From the NCBI GenBank assembly GCA_037576195.1, contig CM075101.1, forward strand, positions 11,408,001 to 11,472,000: a DNA stretch of 64,000 nucleotides, written 5' to 3'. Both the position numbers and the translations under genes were made by a program. Under the pieces are notes generated by a model. It was not told where the DNA came from. It worked only from the letters and a program-made list of their open reading frames with translations, and made no database searches. Each line of letters opens with the position of its first letter. The stretch's first letter is position 1. This DNA is from Phytoseiulus persimilis (taxonomy: Eukaryota; Arthropoda; Arachnida; Mesostigmata; Phytoseiidae). Of the stretch, positions 46,401 through 55,447 are shown piece after piece.

Positions 46401-49400
46401 CCTCCAATCGTTTCTTTGGCAGTTCGAATCTTGTGGTGGAGTCATTAAACTCCTGTCATCCGAAGTTAGCCCGACGTTCGACCCAGGACCTCCACAATCC
46501 ACTCGTTGACGCAAAGTCTCCTCCAGGACTTTGTTGGAACACCGAGCTGATAGCCAGCAAGTAAGCTCCAAGCGGGCAGACATCAAGCCTTCAGGAATGC
46601 CAATCAACCTTTAAGTGTTCAAGAGTTCCTGTCTGAGCCAGGGAGGTGCTTCTTCTGCTGTGGAATGTAGGACGGGCCGAGGGATCCGTTGGGGGTGGGC
46701 AGTCAGAGGAGCGGGGCGGCAGTGCCGCTGCAGTAAAACCGAGCCTCTGGCGGCCCTTGCCCTGGAGCCAGGCCGAGTTTTCTCGGCGTCTTCCATCCAG
46801 TCTCTCCTCTCCCATCTCTTTTCCTCTCTGAACACGTAAACTCAGGAAGCGCATTCTTCAGCAGGTGGTCAGGGCAGGCCGTTGTAGCAGTGCTTGCCTG
46901 ATCCGCCTGGTTGGGTAGTGGCTTCTTTGCTTTTCCTCTCGTTCTCCTCTTCTTCTCCCTGAACAAACTGAGCCGAAACAACACAAGAGGAAGGCTGACG
47001 ATCCGATGTGTTTTTTTTTTGCTGGTGTCGCTCCCTACCTTCTTCCCACACAAGGAGGACAAGCTTGCCAACATCAGCATCGTCGACATCAAAGACAACA
47101 CACTTTTTGGGAAAGACAGATCTTCACAACTCCTCAAGCTCAACCGGAAGGAGGAAACACCTGGAGACTGCGAGTCGATACTCCCGCGCCTGTTCGATTA
47201 TTATCGCAGCGAGTCACAGGAGTTTTTCCAACTCATACGATACGGGCTTACTATCACGTCGACCCATCTACCCGGTGAGGCGCACTCCGCTGGGCGCGCA
47301 GCCGAGCGGAGTGACTCGTACGCTCCCATGAGCACGGGCAAACAAACAACCGACAATAGGCAAATACGGAGCAGGATGTATCCGAGAGCTGGAGAGAATT
47401 TCCAAACAAACAGCGACAAATGAACAAACAACTAAACGTTCTGGGAGCTAAAGTATATAAGAACGGCGAACTCGGGGACAACTCACTGGTGACCCCGACG
47501 TAAACACAGGCTTCGTGAGATGACATCGCGGAAACTGCGGACCGGACGCAAGGGATTTGAGTTGACGAAACACTCCATGTATTATACGGCTGAGGGCGGG
47601 CGTACAAATTTGTGTGTGACGCGACTGATTGAGCGGCTGAAAGGCGGGAAACCCATGCCGCCAAGTCGGCGTCAAGTTCGTCGGCGCCGGGTTTGTCCGC
47701 AATCGAGTCGTCCCTCCGACATTTTCGAGAAGGATTTGCCGCGTTACGTGAGCCCACGCGATTTGACACACCACTCCTGTCGGATCTTTCGGGGGAGTGG
47801 ACCGCAGGGAATTCCGCACACGAGTCATGGGAACTTCCGAATCGGTGGCAGCCCTGTTGCCGACGCTTTCTGGTCCCTTCTCAAAAACAATTCCCAAAAA
47901 GGCAGCTTCGCCTAGCGATGAGGAGCAGAATACTGAAGAGAACAGGCGGAAGCGTGGGCGAGAAAGAACACAGCCTCCAGAAAAACACAATCGTCCCGCA
48001 GTTCGTTTACACTCGGTCCGACGCGCGGCAAACAACGCGTCCTCCGCAACAGACGAGAGACATCGTCGTTGCCTCACTGGCTGAAGTCCGGAAAGGGAGG
48101 AAGATTGGCAGGCCGGAATTTCCCCCAGAAGTTGGGAAGAAGAGTGCAGAAGAGGGTGACATACAGGGGAGATATCAGGACGAATGAGCTGCGGCGGTAC
48201 GCGAACGAAAATATGGCTGAACAAGAGGACGGCACCGTTTTTAGGCTCTCGACGTCGGATCGAGGGAAAAACTGAGGAAGCGAAAGGGAAGAAAGGGCAC
48301 TCGAATGTAACGACAGGACATCCTCGGTGAATGAGGAAGAGAACAGGTGAACTTCGGGAGCAACCAATTCCAAGGGACTGGTTGAGAAGAACAACGTGAT
48401 TCAATGCGGGGTAAGTTCCCGAAGCAACAAAGCGTATCACAGCAATGTCAATGAAGGTTTCGCAGGAGCGGGGGAGGCGATGCCGCCGAGAGGAAGAGCC
48501 ACTATGCAATGAAAGTATCGGAGGGAAGCGGTGGATAATGACGGAAGAAAGAAAATGAAGTCGGAGCAAGCAGAGAGGAACATGTGAACCGCAGCAGAAC
48601 CCGGGGAGCGGAACCTTAAGGAACGAAAGTACGGAAGGGAAGTAGACAGCCGTGGCAAGGAATCGGAAAAGCAGAAGAATTGTCTCTATCCAACAACGGC
48701 AAGGCATCCGTAGCAAATGTGTGGTCCGGATCTTCCAGCGGGGAGCGGCCTCCTCCATTTGTCAGAGCCGTTGTTTATATCGACTTTGTGGTTGTACGGC
48801 GGCTGCTTTGCGAGTCGAGTGCTACTCTCGCCGGTTTGTTTCCCGGCCGCGTCTTCATTCCTCCGACCGTTGGCGTACCGCCGAGGCAGCCGAGCTGCGA
48901 AGCGAAGGGTGCGTCGAGAAGCTTATAGTCGCTCGTTGGCCCTTGCACTCTCGAATGTGCTGTATAGGAATGCCCGATGCGCTATAAATGTTCCGACGAG
49001 GACGACTACTGCCGTCGTATAAACACCGCAATCAAGAACAGATCCTGATATCTTTATGGCCTCAGCGCCGACGCGAGCGGCGGCAACAACAACAACAGCT
49101 TCCACGGAAGCAGAAGTCAACGATCACTTGACGGCTGGAGTCGGACGGCGGGGACCGGTGTGTGCCCAGCATGTCTGGTTCGGTTTTGCCGAATAGTAGC
49201 AGCATGGGATCGGGCAGTGGAGGCAACGGTCGCGTACCACCCCGAATCGGTCCTGTTCTCCTGACGGAGCGAGAGCGGGAGGGAACCGGTGGGGCCGCCA
49301 ACACCTTGGCCACTGCACCACCGACAGCTGCGGGGCCTCTGTTTCCCCTTCCGATCCCTTCCTCGATTTCCGTGCGGCGAGAGAGAGAGAGAAAGAACGA

Positions 49401-52400
49401 GCGAGAGACGCTAACGTCTCCTGCCCGGTCCGACTGCTGACCCGGGCAGCTCTTATTGATTAATGATGGATCATATCACCACGACTTGGGAGTGACTGGG
49501 AGAGTGAGGTTAAGCGGGAACTCGAGCCAAAAAACCAAGCGAGAGGGTAAGTGGCGGCAGTCTGGGAACTCACGTCCAGCGACCCGCGTCTCATGTGTGC
49601 CTTACGACAGCTATAGTTGCAAGGCTACAAGAAGGCTTTTCAGCACGAGCCGGGCGGTGAGACCCTCTCGATGCGACCACTGCGGCAGAATTCCGCTGAA
49701 TCAATAGCACTCGCAGAGGACTGGTGTTGGTTTAGGGCCACTGGTTTGAGCGGGTCCGATCGGCGGAAAACATATATGTGAGCAAACTTCCCGAGATTCA
49801 CGACGCTCGCTTTTCCGGATATTGTGACGATTCACGTCGAGGCAGCTGCTTGTGCACAATCGTTTCACGATCCATCCTGACATCGGAGAGGAGGCCAGAG
49901 GAACCAGGCCTGTTTTCCCGTCGAGGATTGAGGGAAATGCCAGCAGGGGGGAGTTTCGAGCTCTGGTTGAAACAAAGTCTGATCTCGACACCGATGAGGA
50001 GTCAAGGGAGCTCGACTGCAACTGAATGACATGGATGTGCGTTAGCGCGCGGAGAGTTCGGTAACGAGTTCTCCTGGAGGATTCTCACCCGACGCGGGGC
50101 AACTGATTGATATGAGCGCTGCGAGATATTCGAATCCTTTGAAGGGTGCCCGTCAAATGGAGACTAACTGCGATGAGAATATTAATTCTTTCGCTCTCAT
50201 GCACGTCATGCGCCGACCTTCCTCGAGCCGATGCCCCTCTCTGTCTCAGAATATTTCGCAACAGGCTCTATTGGCGCTTGGAGACGTTTCCTTTTGTTCT
50301 TCGATGCTCTCATTTATTTTGCAAGAAACTGCTCTGGGTCTCTCCGGGGAAGTCAGATTCCAGGAGAATAACTGGTCAGCTGAGAATTACCCCTTGGAGG
50401 AACATCGACGAGGATGGCGGAAGTGTGATAACATAGAATAGATTGCACTCGTAGGGAAGGAAAACGTTTGAATTTCTTCCGCTGTTCCACCACTTCCTCC
50501 CCATCCAAGGCGGATGCCATCTGATTCGCCAAACGACCGATAAGGAATATCTTTCCGGCGGGGAGAAGTTGTTCACTCTATTTTTGCGCTTTTCGCTCTG
50601 AATAACCCCTCAATAGTTCGCTCAAAGCGTTTCTCGCAACGGGGTCAGACGCAACGATGAGCTGCCTATCGCGTCGTCGCCGTTTCCCAGCTCTTGGTGT
50701 TCTCCCGGGTCAGCATAGTTATTTTCTCCAGCTCTTCTCGTTTTTGCGTTCCCTCTCCAGTCCGTGTTGTCGAGGCCTCCGAGTTTGCTCAACGTCTCAG
50801 AAGACACTTCGAGGGATTTGGAAAGTCATATTTGAGGAACAGGCACGACGGGAGGCGTGGTCTAGATTTCGAAATCCCGAGCGCCTCCTGATTTTCTAGG
50901 TGGAGTTCAACGAGATGGACTCATGGGAACTACGGGAACGGGGGTTTGCTGGAACGGGAGATTGGGATATTGAGCAGCTGAGTTTCGATGTTTTTCTCCG
51001 CTGCCGCAAGTTTATTTGTGGAATTCTCGTCCCCCGGTGCTTCGAAGCTAGCCTACGGTCAGCCGGCGAAGAGGGTAGAAATTTGTGGCGTTCGAGCTCG
51101 CGGCTGCCTCTTTTCCTCCCTCTCCTCTACTTTTCCTCCTCGTTTGGGCTCCCTCACTTTGTTTCCGACGTTCCATCTTCCTTACAGGGCAAACAGAAGC
51201 CGTTTTTCCAATCCTCGATTCAGAGACAGCCTCGGTCGCTCGGATCCGAGGCGGAACCTGGAATTAATGAGTGCGGGAGGGAAAACCGAACATCGGATGG
51301 ATAACGTGAGTGACTGAGCCGGGGCTAGATTGGTAGAGAGTCACAGACGGAGCTGAAAATTATGAACGTCCCCATCATCAAGCGACGTTCGTTACTCGGG
51401 CGGACCATTAGGTAGCCAGGGCTTTGTTGCAGCGAGTGCCATCCGACCATTTAGGCCGAGCGAGGGAACGTCGAAAGGCCGACTGCTCGGTCAGTGAGTC
51501 GTCGAACGGTCAGTTTTCCGTCCAATAAAGCACTGCCGGCGATCGCTTCATTGACCAAAAGTCGACGGGGAGAGAAACGAAGCAACGCTGGGCCCGGGCT
51601 CTCTCCACACATCCGGTCGTGGCCCCGACAACCTCGTTGATAATCCACAGAACACTGTAGTGACTCTGTTGGAGATTGTGAACCCGCACGAACCGAGGAG
51701 AGAACGCGGAGACGAACGTCCGCGCAAACAAACAGAGCAACTGAGGTCCACCGAAGACAAGAAGTGTCGCCCCAGCTGCTGCCGCCGTTTGTCTCTACGT
51801 TGACTTGACCCTGTTCTGCCTGGTGGGCCGTTCCGATCCAACTCGACTCGACTCAACTCTTTGACCCATTCGACTCCGCTCGCTCCCAAAACTGGCGTCG
51901 TTTATAGCTCAGACCTATGACAGCGGTGGCGGCGGCACCTGCGTCAAATGATCTCTCTGTTGCCTCTTTCTCCTACCGGCATAGCTGATCCCAGCACTAT
52001 CCAAAGCTATACAGCTGCCGTCGACCTGCCATCGAGACTCAAAACTCGGAAGTTATTCTCTGGCGTCGGAGAAGTATTTCCTGTGGCCCTCAAAAACGGA
52101 ATAGAAGGTCTGAGAGGAGTGCGACTCCGCTTTAACGACTTCGCCGATGCAGCGAAACGCAACGGATCTTGAGCAGGGGTAAAAGACGGTTTCGAGAGAC
52201 GAAAAGGGAGGAAAAATAAAAGGAAAAAGACGGTTTCAAACAAGAGCGGTGGGAAGCTGTTGCTCGCTCCCTTCAGTTCTGGGGGGCGAAGTTCCCCGGG
52301 AAACTTGGGAAAGATCAATCGCGATCTCAACTAAAGAGCGAACGACAAAGACGGGCTGCAGACTACTCGGGCCCTCGGCGCAAATATACATCGGATCGAC

Positions 52401-54051
52401 GCTAATTGCGCGAAATTCCAAGCTCTTATTTATATGGTAATTCCGCGAGATGGATTTGGGATCTTCGATAGCAAACCATGGCCATGGAGATGTTAATTCG
52501 GGGCGACGATAAGTCCCGGCTATCCGAGCGCCACAAACGGATCGAATCGCGCACTTCGCTCTCTTACGATGCTTCAGCCGAAGGCAAGCTCAACTAAACT
52601 TTCGGGATCCGGCGCCGGGGCTCACGAGCAGATCAACTGCGGATCCTCGACTCGAAGAGATGATATTGCCCCCAGTTCCCGCGGGCCAATCCCGCGGGCA
52701 AGAATCCCCGCCCGCCCCGCTGAACTCGATGGCCGACACGCATTCTGGAATTCCCGGGAGCTCCACGGGACGTTGTTTTCCCTCGACATCCAAGTGTTCC
52801 TTCCCGCAACGATCTCCGTATGAATTCCACTTGACGAAGACAGCGATAGTTCGCGATCGAGGGATTCAGGTTCAAACCGATGGAGGATCCGAGCATGTGC
52901 ACGTGGTCGAGGACAACCGTCTAGTAGGCGTCAGACCTGTTCAATAACCGTAGGCCCACGCGCGGCTGCTGCGGCCCACGGCTTCCTGCTCCATTATCAA
53001 CGATTGGCTTAGACGGAGGCGGGCTGAGCTTATTAGCCGGCTCGGATTCGACCAGCGGCAACAAAATATTAACGACGAGATAATGTCGGCTTGTTAGCGC
53101 GGGCGAAAATTACCCCGTTAGCCCGGGCTTCGCAGCCCCGGATCGAGTCGGCAGGACATAGGAAGATTCGAAGCGTCCATTCCCGGTTCAGCTCGTTCCG
53201 CTTCCAGGGCTTCGAACTCGTATTAGAAGAGCTCGACGCGGAAAATGGATGATCGATGTTCCAAGCTCCTCTCCGCTCGAGATCGGGGAATCCTCCGCGC
53301 CAAGATCCCATTCTGATTTCCGCTTCCATCCCGGCAATCGAGTCGATAGACCCTAAGTCTCAACTCCGGGGTTCCCGAGACTTGGCGAGCCCCTGGAAGA
53401 CAGCGAGGACCCGAGCGAGAAACCTCATGATTGATGTCCTCCCGAGAGCGGGTCCGTGACTTCGGAATCAATTCCTCGGACAGTTTCCCGCCTCCGTCTG
53501 CATACTTTATCCTCCGTGCCAACCGAAGCGGATGCTGGAGATTGGGTTGGTGGGTGTTCACAGTCCGCGAACAGGCTGTATACTCAACCCGGATCGACGG
53601 ATCCAATGGATCCGCTCATTATCTGGACAATCGACACGCGCAATCCGGTACAGAGCTCCGCGCTTGAGGCCGACGGGCGCGCATCGAGTGCAGACTCCAC
53701 CGAACCCGTCGACTCAATCATTCGCGCAAAGCATGCGTTCATCGCCCGCCTACATCTGGGTTCTAGCGGCGTCGCCGCGAGCTTCATGCGGGCGGAGGAG
53801 CTCGAGGGGTTGGGACGGAAACTTTTCTCTCATAATTCTGCGGAACGTTTTCGGCTACAAAGTTCCGTCTCCGTTTCGTTCGTCAGACGAAGACCATTCT
53901 GGGAATTCGTCCCGAGAGACTCACCGTTCAAGTGTTTGGCGGCTGACTCTTCCGTAACGGATCGGCTGACGACAGCGGGAGGCGTCGTTATCGGGGTCAC
54001 TCTCCCACACGAAATGACCACTGTTAGGACGGTGAGCGCGGTGAGCTTCAT
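22448..54051 (-). CDS. Type I membrane protein with a diverged kelch-like beta-propeller ectodomain
   Basis: Predicted exons: 54051-53925, 28200-27973, 27121-26971, 26852-26773, 26405-26278, 26236-26136, 25852-25728, 25419-25329, 25050-24921, 24775-24652, 24462-24329, 24116-23963, 22903-22721, 22617-22448. Phases agree throughout, giving about 641 residues. The order is: signal peptide (MKLTALTVLTVVISCG); Thr/Pro linker; propeller segments with kelch signatures such as VTWTDGSSMLWMWRP, LLWSYNILGRTWQRR, HVYSTNSGQLLSFDPLSEQ and GSWTLLDKW; Thr-rich acidic stalk; one membrane helix (VILCATSAVALCLVSALWCV); about 33 cytoplasmic residues. It probably acts at the cell surface, since kelch propellers bind other proteins. 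Weak points: the first exon lies 26 kb away and is joined only by phase and topology; the exon at 26236-26136 follows a 41-nt intron; donors at 26772, 26135 and 24651 are poor. The 22.4-28.2 kb part is much firmer. No named family was recognised. Confidence 0.68.
38719..38748 (+). repeat. (GGTC)n simple repeat
   Basis: Tandem GGTC units with one GTCA-type interruption, ending near an imperfect GGTCAATGACC palindrome. Microsatellite; no function assigned. Confidence 0.85.
41048..41141 (-). mobile_element. tRNA-like SINE fragment
   Basis: Read on the minus strand, GGCTCAGCTCAGTAGTCAAC (41136-41117) resembles a tRNA A box as seen in arthropod tRNA-derived SINEs, and GGTTCGATTC (41067-41058) is a good B box. 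They are about 70 nt apart. The sequence does not fold convincingly as a functional tRNA, since no acceptor stem was found. It is therefore better called a SINE head or decayed tRNA. The downstream part is not delimited, and I saw no second full copy in the window. Confidence 0.4.
42668..42744 (+). repeat. Degenerate (CCGA/CCAA)n tetranucleotide repeat
   Basis: Runs of ACCG, ACCA and AACG units from CTAACTAACCGACC to CGACCTAACTAAC, partly degenerate. It directly follows a pyrimidine-rich block at 42.1-42.66 kb. Confidence 0.85.
44178..44758 (+). CDS. Candidate two-exon plus-strand transcript nested in the long intron
   Basis: A convincing plus-strand intron lies at 44302-44383: donor CTGGAG\|GTAAGG, acceptor preceded by a strong pyrimidine tract (ctcttctttcttcatacaacag). 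Two reading frames are open across it. One starts with ATG at 44178 and ends 12 codons into exon 2 (53 residues). The other, in phase 0, lacks an upstream ATG but stays open to a stop at 44756-44758 (exon 2 begins ETIKHMKHGSVYEIG). I cannot tell which, if either, is used, and no family is recognised. It could be a non-coding spliced RNA. Confidence 0.25.
47454..47460 (+). promoter_or_regulatory. TATA-box-like element
   Basis: TATATAA in the context AAAGTATATAAGAAC, about 60 nt before an ATG at 47520 that opens a 131-residue plus-strand frame (basic, no recognised domain). The spacing suits a promoter. No gene can be demonstrated downstream, and the region overlaps a long antisense open frame of compositional origin. 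Confidence 0.25.
49171..49440 (+). CDS. Candidate N-terminal or small protein with Ser/Gly/Pro-rich sequence
   Basis: An ATG at 49171 opens an 89-residue frame (MSGSVLPNSSSMGSGSGGNG, then proline- and alanine-rich sequence, then an Arg/Glu run encoded by the GA repeat at 49378-49407) ending at TGA 49438-49440. TATAAA at 48983-48988 lies about 190 nt upstream, with CAA/CAG-rich leader-like sequence between. A strong donor (GAGAGG\|GTAAGT) follows at 49547 beyond the stop. This may therefore be a 5' UTR exon with an upstream frame, rather than a protein gene. No family is recognised. Confidence 0.28.
   Translation: MSGSVLPNSSSMGSGSGGNGRVPPRIGPVLLTEREREGTGGAANTLATAPPTAAGPLFPLPIPSSISVRRERERKNERETLTSPARSDC
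49378..49407 (+). repeat. (GA)n simple repeat
   Basis: GCGAGAGAGAGAGAGAAAG-type purine run, a potential GAGA-factor site, downstream of a TATA-like element at 48983-48988. Confidence 0.7.
53925..54051 (-). CDS. Signal-peptide exon (proposed exon 1 of the kelch-like membrane protein)
   Basis: Minus-strand ATG at 54051-54049 in good context (cgaacATGA) opens a classic signal peptide, MKLTALTVLTVVISCG, with a basic n-region and a 12-residue hydrophobic core, then a Thr/Pro-rich mature start. The frame reaches a strong donor (GAACG\|GTGAGT) at 53925 in phase 1. The exon at 28200-27973 needs a phase-1 donor and begins mid-protein in a Thr/Pro-rich linker, and its protein ends in a membrane helix, so a signal peptide is expected upstream. 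If instead read without splicing, the frame ends after 73 residues (...CSRKRSAEL), which would look like a small secreted peptide precursor. Confidence 0.55.
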
Positions 54052-55056
54052 GTTCGAAGCCGTGACAATTCCGGTGGCTCTGATGATGATGGTGAATCCT
54101 CTGTTTTTCGGCTGAACCTCTCAGCCAGCCCTCAGGAGTGTCCCGGATTCACCTTTCGGTATTGCTTCAGTAACACTCCCTATCGCCCCGCAAATCCCAT
54201 TGCGGGCGGTGGGCTTGGGTCTTAAGATGGTTCAGATTTAATTCTGAAGATGGTGAATCCTGTCGATGAACTAGTGAAGATCGCTGCCTTTCAGGACCTG
54301 CGAGCCCTGGACTTGATGGCGAGAAATCATGCCCGGCCGTGAGCCCAAACTCTTGAGAACATCTCGAGGACCCCTGCAAGGAAGAGCTTTGTCAGACAAT
54401 GCTTTGTTTGAGTCAGCCGAATTCTTTCTTTGCGCCCAAGGCTGCGTAATCATCTTTTAGTATTCTGCAGACGGTTCGGACGGGCACAACTAAAAGCTCC
54501 AGGCCCGATACTCGAAACCCGGTGGGCACCCAACTGAACGACGATCGGAGCAGCGAAACGACCTCACGTCACCGAAAACTTCCCGAGGTGCACGGGAAGA
54601 TTCCGTATAACGCCGAACCACATTGCCTCGAGTATTCCAGCTATCCCGTTTCATCTTTCGCGAGGACGCAGCGTTCCCCCAGAAGGCTGTGGCCTCGTTT
54701 CGGACGAAGACTTCGCCAGCCGATTCAAAGATTCCCTCGGAGCCGAACCGGCACACTGATTGCGCAACTCTATCCGAACTTCTATCCTCCCGAATCTTGC
54801 AGAATATGAGCCATAGGTTTATTAGTGGGTATTATCCAAATCGCTCTTCTATCTCCTCCCGTACTCCTTTCTTTTCGCACTCGCAGCTCCTTTTGTGAAC
54901 CATAGGGCCTACCGTTTTTGTGAATTGTTGAAAAAAAAAAGAATCAACGATTTCCCACAATCTCTATTCATGGGCATCCATGGAGAGCCCGAGAAGCTGG
55001 GATCACCCGATGCAGTCAAAGACCACTTGTTAGCTCAGCTGTAAACCTCCAGAAGG
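54052..55056. other. Upstream region of the signal-peptide exon
   Basis: This should contain the 5' UTR and promoter of the minus-strand gene starting at 54051. A small perfect inverted repeat, CCCGCAA then TTGCGGG with a 6-nt loop, occurs near 54186-54205. No TATA box or initiator was identified with confidence, and no other gene is supported. Confidence 0.3.
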
Positions 55057-55447
55057 ATGAATATTCACTGCCGAGTCGTCGATGTCCTCGGCAGTTTCGT
55101 GGACACCGCTCCCGAGCTCCGGAACGGATCCTTGGCAGCTTCGGCGGCCCATACGATTGAACGTCGGGCCGATACGACGTGCGGAACTGACCTCCAATGT
55201 ACGACCGTCCGAGCCGCAAAGCCGACGGTTACTACTTTTACTACTGACCTAAACCACTGCTACCCGCGACCAATCTGCAGTCGGAAGCCAACGGTGTCAA
55301 GCGTGCGCCAACGAACGCGAACCAATCTAGCTCGCGCAGATGACAGCCGCAGCAGGCCATCCAGTGAGACGTGCATGCGTGCCATACCTATCGGGGATAA
55401 TTATCTCCTATGCACGTACGTGCATTGCTCGACCGATCCGAGAAAGA
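55057..55447 (+). CDS. Candidate first coding exon of an unrecognised plus-strand gene
   Basis: An ATG at 55057 opens 130 codons that run straight into a consensus donor, GAAAGA\|GTAAGT, at 55448 (phase 1). The translation is Thr- and Arg-rich with scattered cysteines (TVTTFTTDLNHCYPRPICSR) and no recognised domain. No matching downstream exon was found. Without the splice the frame ends two codons later. The case rests on frame length plus the perfect donor. Confidence 0.28.

Larger units (their letters stand above)
28201..53924. other. Proposed 25.7-kb first intron of the kelch-like gene
   Basis: If the signal-peptide exon is correctly assigned, this whole stretch is intronic. It holds GA-rich or CT-rich strand-asymmetric blocks (about 28.87-29.96, 41.4-41.95, 42.1-42.66 and 47.9-48.7 kb), tetranucleotide repeats (38719-38748, 42668-42744), a tRNA-like SINE fragment near 41.1 kb, and a few weak exon candidates given separately. 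The rest (29.96-38.7, 38.75-41.0, 42.75-44.1, 44.8-46.0, 49.6-53.9 kb) shows many short open frames but nothing I can support as genes. Confidence 0.4.

Noticed and set aside
47448..48758. 436-codon minus-strand open frame
   Set aside because: The minus strand is strongly pyrimidine-rich here, which suppresses stops; the translation is Ser/Leu/Phe/Pro-biased without any domain, and no flanking splice or promoter signals fit.
54184..54205. Inverted repeat CCCGCAA/TTGCGGG
   Set aside because: A 7-bp stem is expected by chance in this length of DNA, with no supporting context.
55369..55430. Candidate microRNA-like hairpin (GCATGCGTGCCATA ... TATGCACGTACGTGCAT)
   Set aside because: Only about eight base pairs align; the rest mismatches, and it lies inside a candidate coding frame.
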